Source: Candidatus Obscuribacter sp.
GTDB lineage: Bacteria; Cyanobacteriota; Vampirovibrionia; Obscuribacterales; Obscuribacteraceae
DNA: 53,609 nucleotides
NCBI GenBank assembly: GCA_021772155.1
Contig: JADYXS010000542.1
Coordinates: 1 to 53,609 of the forward strand
Reading direction: 5' to 3'
Below, in pieces: positions 49,003-53,609 of the stretch. The number at the start of each line of letters is the position of its first letter. The stretch's first letter is position 1. A model generated the notes under the pieces. That model was not told the origin of the DNA and did no database searches. It saw nothing but the letters and a program-made list of their open reading frames with translations. A program made the translations under genes and the position numbers.

Positions 49003-52000
49003 ATGTTAAACGCAATAATTCGCTGGTCTTTAAAAAATAGGTGGCTCGTGGTGCTATTTGCCATAGTCATGTTTGCCTATGGCGTTTTCACCACCGCACG
49101 AATTCCGATCGATGTATTTCCCGATTTTGCCCCTGTCCAGGTCGTGGTGCTGACTGAGACGCCTGGATTTGCTCCTGAAGAAGTAGAGAGTTTGGTGACC
49201 CTGCCTTTGGAAGCTGCCGTCAATGGCACAGCAAACGTGAAGGTGGTGCGCTCGATTTCCACCATTGGACTCTCGGTAATCACAATTATTTTTGACGACG
49301 GTACTAACATATTCACGGCTCGGCAGCTCGTTTCCGAAAAGATTCAGACCGCCCGAAACAAGCTTCCGTCCGGTGCTGATTCACCGACATTGGCTCCAAT
49401 TTCAACAATTGTAGGAGACATATTAAAGATCGGTCTTGTTTCGACAGGTCCAACCAGCGTAATGGATCTGCGCACTTTGGCCGATTGGACCGTGCGTATG
49501 CGATTAATGGCTCTGCCTGGCGTGTCCAACATAGTCACGTATGGCGGTGAACTAAAACAATATCAGATTTTAGTTAATCCAACCAAGCTGCACGACTTCG
49601 GCCTATCCCTGGACGAAGTTCTGAAAGCGGCACAGGAAAGCAACACTAATGCTGCCGGCGGATTTCTGCGAACTCCTGATCAAGAATTCTTGATTCGTGG
49701 ACTGGGACGAGCTCGGGATTCGGCTCAAATTGCCCAACAAGTAGTGGCCCTGCGCGATGGTACTCCGATTCTTTTAGGGCAGGTTGCGACGGTGACTATT
49801 GGTCCGGCTTACAAGATCGGGGATGCCATCATAGACGGCAAGCCAGGCGTGATCATGAATATCGTCAAGCAGCCCTGGGCAAACACGCTCGAAACCACGC
49901 ACGCACTGGAAAAGGCCCTGAAAGAGTTACAGTCAACATTTCCGGCCGATGTGAAAGTCATCACAGTGTTTCGCCAAGCCGACTTCATTGAAGTTGCAGT
50001 TAAGAACGTCGTTGAAGCGCTGATGCTGGGCGCGATTCTCGTAATCGTAATTCTATTTGTGTTTTTACAGAATTGGCGGACTTCCCTCATCACTTTGACA
50101 GCGATACCGCTATCGCTTCTTGCCGCTGTGATCGCCATGAACTGGCAAGGCGGGACTATAAACACGATGACACTTGGCGGGTTGGCAATCGCCATCGGTG
50201 AGGTTGTTGATGATGCCATCATCGATGTCGAGAATGTGTATCGCCGCTTGCGTGAGAACGCGATGTTGGAGCAGCCCCGAAACACGCTGAGAGTTGTTTA
50301 TGATGCATCTCGCGAGATAAGAACTTCGGTCGTTTACGCCACATATATCGTGGCGCTGGTGTTCCTTCCTGTCTTTTCGCTTGGTGGACTGGAAGGAAAG
50401 ATTTTCACCCCGCTTGCCTTTTCGTACATCATCGCCATCGTTGCATCCCTGGGAGTGGCTCTGACTGTCACGCCTGCGCTCTGCTATTTATTGCTGGCAA
50501 ATCAAAAAGAATTGCCGCACGAAGAAACACGCACGATTGTCTGGATGAAAGAACGGTATGAAAGCGTTCTGCGCCCTTCACTAAATCATCCTTGCATGAT
50601 CGTCGCTGCCGCTACCATTTTATTTGTCGTATCGCTTATCCCGTTAGCCTTTCTCGGCAAGGAATTTCTTCCCGAGTTTGACGAAAGCAACCTGATCGTT
50701 TCACTCAACACAATTCCGGGGACAAGCCTCGATATTACAACGCAGATAGGTAAGACACTTACAGATCACTTCAAACAACACAAAGCTATTACCGCCTCAG
50801 GACAGCGCGCTGGTCGCGCGGAAGGCTCGGACGATTATGGCGCGAGCAACTTTAGCGAGATAGATATTCGACTCCATGGTGAAGGAAAAGAACGCTCAGA
50901 AATTCTAGCGCACGTGCGCGAGCACTTCGCTAAAGTGCCTGGTGCTGTCGTGAACGTGGGCTCCTACATATCCCACCGTATGGACCATGCATTGTCCGGC
51001 GTGAATGCAGCAATTGCCATAAAGCTGTTCGGGCCGGACTTGGCTATACTGCACCAGAAAGCGCGAGAAATTGAAGCTGCCATGAAGACTGTGCCGGGCG
51101 CAGTAGATGTGCAAGTTGAGCCCATCATACCTATCCCGCAAATCAGCATTGAAATTAACAGAATGGCAGCGGCTCGCTACGGCATCATGGTCGGCGATTT
51201 GGCAAGGACAATAGAAGCTGCTTTTCAGGGACGTGCCGTTTCCCAAATAGTTGAAGGGCAGCGCACATTTGACCTGTTCGTCTGGTTTGAACCGAAATTT
51301 CGCTCCGACTTAAATGTTATCCGCAACACTCTCGTTGATACACCAAGTGGACAGAAAGTCCCGATTGGTAGCGTTGCCGACGTCATCTATGCCACCAGTC
51401 CCAATACTATTCGACACGAAATGGTTTCACGTCTTGTAGTAGTCCAGGCTAATGTCTCGGGAAGGGATCTCGGTAGCGTAATAAACGAGGCCAGAGCGCG
51501 TATCGCAAAGCAGGTAGTGCTTCCGCAAGGTTATTACGTCGTTTATGGCGGACAGTTCGAAGCGCAGGAGCAAGCTTCCAGGCAACTGATCTTGCTCAGC
51601 TTTGTGGCAATTATCGGGATCTTTTTCTTACTTTGGATGGCATTCCGGTCAGCGCTGGCAGCACTCCTGGTGATGGCGAACCTTCCGCTTGCGCTTGTCG
51701 GTGGGGTCTGGGCAATAGTTTTAACTGGTGGAGTGCTCAGCATCGGCTCGCTTGTTGGCTTCATTACCTTGTTTGGGATTTCAACACGTAACGGCATCAT
51801 GCTTGTATCTCACTTCAATCACATGCTAGCCGAAGGTCGAAGTTTCGAGGATGTACTTTGGCATGGTTCACTCGATCGGCTTAGCCCGGTGCTCATGACT
51901 GCCTTAACCGCCGCGCTCGGCGTTCTTCCCATCGCGGTGTTAGGTGGCGCCGGAAGGGAGCTTGAGCAGCCGCTTGCAATCGTAATTGTAGGAGGCATGT

Positions 52001-52137
52001 TCACCTCAACCACGCTGACACTTGTTGTTATCCCTGCCCTGTTTAAGCTGTTTGGCCGTAAAGCCTTACACGGAATCCCGCTGGAAGAATCAGATCATGA
52101 TGATCCATTTTCCACAACTACAAAGGAGAAGAACTGA
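49003..52137 (+). CDS. Heavy-metal RND pump (CzcA/CusA-like)
   Basis: A 1044-aa inner-membrane exporter of the HME-RND family. The N terminus is LNAIIRWSLKNRWLVVLFAI; ARIPIDVFPDFAPVQV and FAPEEVESLVTLPLE are HME signatures. TM4 carries AIGEVVDDAIIDVENVYRRL with paired Asp, which resembles the HME5-type signature as I remember it and differs from the CzcA DG and CusA DA forms. Twelve helices and two large loops are present. The frame is open from 48952, but ATG 49003 begins the conserved N terminus. It is followed by a lipoprotein gene whose ATG overlaps its TGA. Confidence 0.94.
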   Translation: MLNAIIRWSLKNRWLVVLFAIVMFAYGVFTTARIPIDVFPDFAPVQVVVLTETPGFAPEEVESLVTLPLEAAVNGTANVKVVRSISTIGLSVITIIFDDGTNIFTARQLVSEKIQTARNKLPSGADSPTLAPISTIVGDILKIGLVSTGPTSVMDLRTLADWTVRMRLMALPGVSNIVTYGGELKQYQILVNPTKLHDFGLSLDEVLKAAQESNTNAAGGFLRTPDQEFLIRGLGRARDSAQIAQQVVALRDGTPILLGQVATVTIGPAYKIGDAIIDGKPGVIMNIVKQPWANTLETTHALEKALKELQSTFPADVKVITVFRQADFIEVAVKNVVEALMLGAILVIVILFVFLQNWRTSLITLTAIPLSLLAAVIAMNWQGGTINTMTLGGLAIAIGEVVDDAIIDVENVYRRLRENAMLEQPRNTLRVVYDASREIRTSVVYATYIVALVFLPVFSLGGLEGKIFTPLAFSYIIAIVASLGVALTVTPALCYLLLANQKELPHEETRTIVWMKERYESVLRPSLNHPCMIVAAATILFVVSLIPLAFLGKEFLPEFDESNLIVSLNTIPGTSLDITTQIGKTLTDHFKQHKAITASGQRAGRAEGSDDYGASNFSEIDIRLHGEGKERSEILAHVREHFAKVPGAVVNVGSYISHRMDHALSGVNAAIAIKLFGPDLAILHQKAREIEAAMKTVPGAVDVQVEPIIPIPQISIEINRMAAARYGIMVGDLARTIEAAFQGRAVSQIVEGQRTFDLFVWFEPKFRSDLNVIRNTLVDTPSGQKVPIGSVADVIYATSPNTIRHEMVSRLVVVQANVSGRDLGSVINEARARIAKQVVLPQGYYVVYGGQFEAQEQASRQLILLSFVAIIGIFFLLWMAFRSALAALLVMANLPLALVGGVWAIVLTGGVLSIGSLVGFITLFGISTRNGIMLVSHFNHMLAEGRSFEDVLWHGSLDRLSPVLMTALTAALGVLPIAVLGGAGRELEQPLAIVIVGGMFTSTTLTLVVIPALFKLFGRKALHGIPLEESDHDDPFSTTTKEKN

Positions 52138-52577
52138 TGAAACTGAAGATGGGTTGTCTTAGTCTGGCTACGCTGCTTTTGGGTGGTTGTGGCAGCAAAG
52201 AAGAAGCCTCTACTGTTGCGACTACCCCTGATGCTACCACTTCGACTGCACCACAAAGCGTCGGTGGTTCTAACGCTCTTCAGATCGAAGATTACACGTT
52301 CAGAATTACTAATTCCGTTGAAGGACAGAAAGGGCACATTGACCTTTATCTGACCAGGGGCGCGGCCAACGAGCACGTGCCCGGAGCTGCTATCGAGCTA
52401 ACTCTGACGGCTCCGGATGGACATACTCAAACGATCAACATGACCGAAGACGTACAGAACAAGCATTATGCAGGCACCGCAACGCTTGACCATACAGGGG
52501 AGTATCAGGTAGCTGCACGCACCAGCGTCAATGGCAAGACATTTACGCCAAGATTTACGATCACAAACTCGAAGTGA
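52137..52577 (+). CDS. Lipoprotein with FixH/YtkA-like beta domain
   Basis: A 146-aa lipoprotein: signal MKLKMGCLSLATLLLGGC with lipobox LGGC, a Thr/Ser-rich linker, then a beta-sandwich (HIDLYLTRGAANEHVPGAAI, LTAPDGHTQTINMTED, YAGTATLDHTGEYQVAAR). Exposed His and Glu/Asp residues and the operon position suggest a periplasmic accessory of metal efflux, like YtkA/FixH-type domains. ATG overlaps the pump stop (TGATG) and has AAGGAG upstream. It probably shares the operon transcript. Confidence 0.8.
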   Translation: MKLKMGCLSLATLLLGGCGSKEEASTVATTPDATTSTAPQSVGGSNALQIEDYTFRITNSVEGQKGHIDLYLTRGAANEHVPGAAIELTLTAPDGHTQTINMTEDVQNKHYAGTATLDHTGEYQVAARTSVNGKTFTPRFTITNSK

Positions 52578-52612
52578 AACACATCGGAAATTTCGACACA
52601 TCTGGAGGATTA

Positions 52613-53479
52613 ATGAAAAGGATATTTTTAGCTGCAGCGACGGTGCTGGTCTCTCTTTCGGCCTGCTCAAAGCAGGAAGAACCAGGTGTAGTGGATCATT
52701 CGCAGCACGGCACTGCTAGCGACACCGGCACGGGTCACTCAGGCATGATGGCAGAAATGCAGAAGGGCAATGAAATCTCTAAGGATTATGATTTCAATGT
52801 CACTGCTGATAAAGAGCTAAAAGCCAATGAACCCGCAGATTTGAACATTCTTGTCACAGAAAAATCCAACGGATTGCCTGTCCGTGATTTCACTGAAAAT
52901 CACGAGAAATTGATGCACATGATTGTCATCAGCTCCGATATGGCTGAGTTTCAGCATATACACCCGGATGTGATTGGACCGGGAAAGCTCAAAGTGAATA
53001 CAAAATTCCCCAAGGACGGTGAATACATAGTTTTTGCGCAGTTCGCCCGAGAAGGCGGGCATGAGGCGACTGTGCGGCAGCCCATATCTGTCGGGAATGC
53101 AAAAGCTGTGACGAAAGCAAATCTTTTACCTGATGCCGACAAAGCAAAAGTAAGTGATGGGTACACGTATAAGCTTCTCAGTTACCCGAAGAAAGCCGGT
53201 GAAATGGGGATGGTTACCGTTGGAATTGAAAAAGATGGTAAGCCCGTAACAGGAATCGAGAACTACTTGGGTGCTGGCGGCCATGCCGTTGTGATAAATG
53301 AAGGCACCGATTCTTTCCTGCACGTGCACCCCATGACCGAAGCCAAGAAAAATGGAAAGTATGAGTCTCCAATCGAATTCCATTCGCTGATTTCAAAACC
53401 AGGCAAATACAAGCTCTGGGGGCAATTTCAAATTGCTGGCAAAGTTCGCACCGCCGATTTCACGTTCGACGTTAAGTAG
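52613..53479 (+). CDS. His/Met-rich lipoprotein of the metal-efflux operon
   Basis: A 288-aa lipoprotein: signal MKRIFLAAATVLVSLSAC (lipobox LSAC), then HSQHG and GHSGMMAEM, possible metal ligands. Two beta-domains follow, each carrying a His-rich strand: KLMHMIVISSDMAEFQHIHP and DSFLHVHPMTEAK. Paired HIHP and HVHP motifs suggest a repeated metal-binding site. The frame opens at 52574, but ATG 52613 has GGAGG and begins the signal. It is last in the operon, before the MerR promoter. It is likely a periplasmic metal chaperone; the family is not named with certainty. Confidence 0.8.
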   Translation: MKRIFLAAATVLVSLSACSKQEEPGVVDHSQHGTASDTGTGHSGMMAEMQKGNEISKDYDFNVTADKELKANEPADLNILVTEKSNGLPVRDFTENHEKLMHMIVISSDMAEFQHIHPDVIGPGKLKVNTKFPKDGEYIVFAQFAREGGHEATVRQPISVGNAKAVTKANLLPDADKAKVSDGYTYKLLSYPKKAGEMGMVTVGIEKDGKPVTGIENYLGAGGHAVVINEGTDSFLHVHPMTEAKKNGKYESPIEFHSLISKPGKYKLWGQFQIAGKVRTADFTFDVK

Positions 53480-53495
53480 ACTCTGCTTGCCGGCC

Positions 53496-53526
53496 TTGAC
53501 CCTCCAACCAGTTGGAGGGTTTAAGC
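53496..53526 (+). promoter_or_regulatory. MerR-type promoter/operator
   Basis: -35 TTGACC (53496-53501), a 19-base spacer, and TTAAGC (53521-53526) as -10. The spacer is a near-perfect dyad: ACCCTCCAAC and GTTGGAGGGT around a two-base centre (53499-53520). The long spacer with a central dyad is the hallmark of MerR/CueR-family promoters. The gene that follows is a MerR regulator, so autoregulation by metal is likely. The same hairpin could also act as a weak terminator for the operon upstream. Confidence 0.75.
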
Positions 53527-53551
53527 TGTTTGTATCAGGAGGTCAAACGGC

Positions 53552-53609
53552 ATGCCAAAACTTTTGGTCGGTGAGCTTGCAAAGCAATTCGGCATAAGTC
53601 CTAAAACTG
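53552..53609 (+). CDS. MerR-family regulator, N-terminal part (runs off the window)
   Basis: ATG 53552 with AGGAGG nine bases upstream begins MPKLLVGELAKQFGISPKT, the first helix-turn-helix of MerR-type activators (xxIGELAxxxGVSxxT). The rest lies outside the window. It is placed directly after a metal-efflux operon and behind a MerR-type promoter, so it is probably the metal sensor for that operon. Confidence 0.8.
   Translation, partial: MPKLLVGELAKQFGISPKT

Noticed and set aside
1..53609. CRISPR array, integrase, transposase or insertion-sequence ends
   Set aside because: I looked for regularly spaced repeats and recombinase motifs and saw none. The tRNA genes at 1803-1949 have no visible partial duplicate that would mark an attachment site.

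Overview
The window comes from a Gram-negative-type bacterium. It has lipoprotein signal sequences, two RND efflux systems with outer-membrane factors, and a roughly even base composition. The mix of large HEAT and TPR proteins, DUF5985-like proteins, many TTG/GTG starts and three OmpR-type two-component systems would suit an Obscuribacterales-like (Vampirovibrionia, Cyanobacteriota) organism. No phylogenetic marker is present, so that placement is a weak inference.

Layout: 1-3.6 kb holds an aldo/keto reductase, two adjacent tRNA genes, a small open frame and rtcB (RNA ligase) ending in a long perfect hairpin. 3.6-5.7 kb is an operon of a Fic-like protein and a serine beta-lactamase-fold protein. 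5.8-9.4 kb is a compact cassette: a 53-aa peptide with a lasso-leader-like YxxPxL motif, a FemAB-like transferase, an HPr-kinase-like ATPase, a GT2 glycosyltransferase and a PqqD-like protein. 9.4-16.1 kb is looser: an internally deleted iron permease, TrhO, a secreted HET-C-like protein, an S41 protease, small membrane and lipoproteins, and several gene fragments. 16.2-22.9 kb holds two paralogous response regulator/histidine kinase pairs around two DUF5985-like proteins, a small winged-helix protein and a GT20 synthase. 23-27.7 kb has a TPR lipoprotein, a ROK repressor with an LRV-repeat protein, a symmetric divergent promoter/operator, and a DUF389 membrane protein. 27.8-36.5 kb is a TolC-RND-adaptor drug-efflux operon, divergent from a winged-helix protein and a third two-component system. 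36.6-42.6 kb is one gene for a 2020-aa protein. 42.8-46.1 kb holds TPR, HAD, pseudo-receiver and small membrane proteins. 46.4-53.6 kb is a heavy-metal RND operon whose outer-membrane factor gene has lost its middle, followed by two lipoproteins and the start of a MerR regulator under a MerR-type promoter.

Two loci stand out. The 2020-aa protein combines helical repeats, membrane-compatible segments, an HExxH metalloprotease motif and a C-terminal domain that keeps the catalytic residue pattern of OspF/SpvC phosphothreonine lyases, which makes it a candidate multidomain effector. The peptide cassette has a lasso-like precursor, a PqqD-like candidate recognition protein and an HPr-kinase-like enzyme, but no cyclase or leader protease, so it may be an undescribed peptide-modification or surface-decoration system.

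Decaying genes are frequent. Two keep both ends but have lost the middle (iron permease, metal-efflux outer-membrane factor), and several others are fragments or carry apparent frameshifts. All assignments are from reading motifs; no database search was run.
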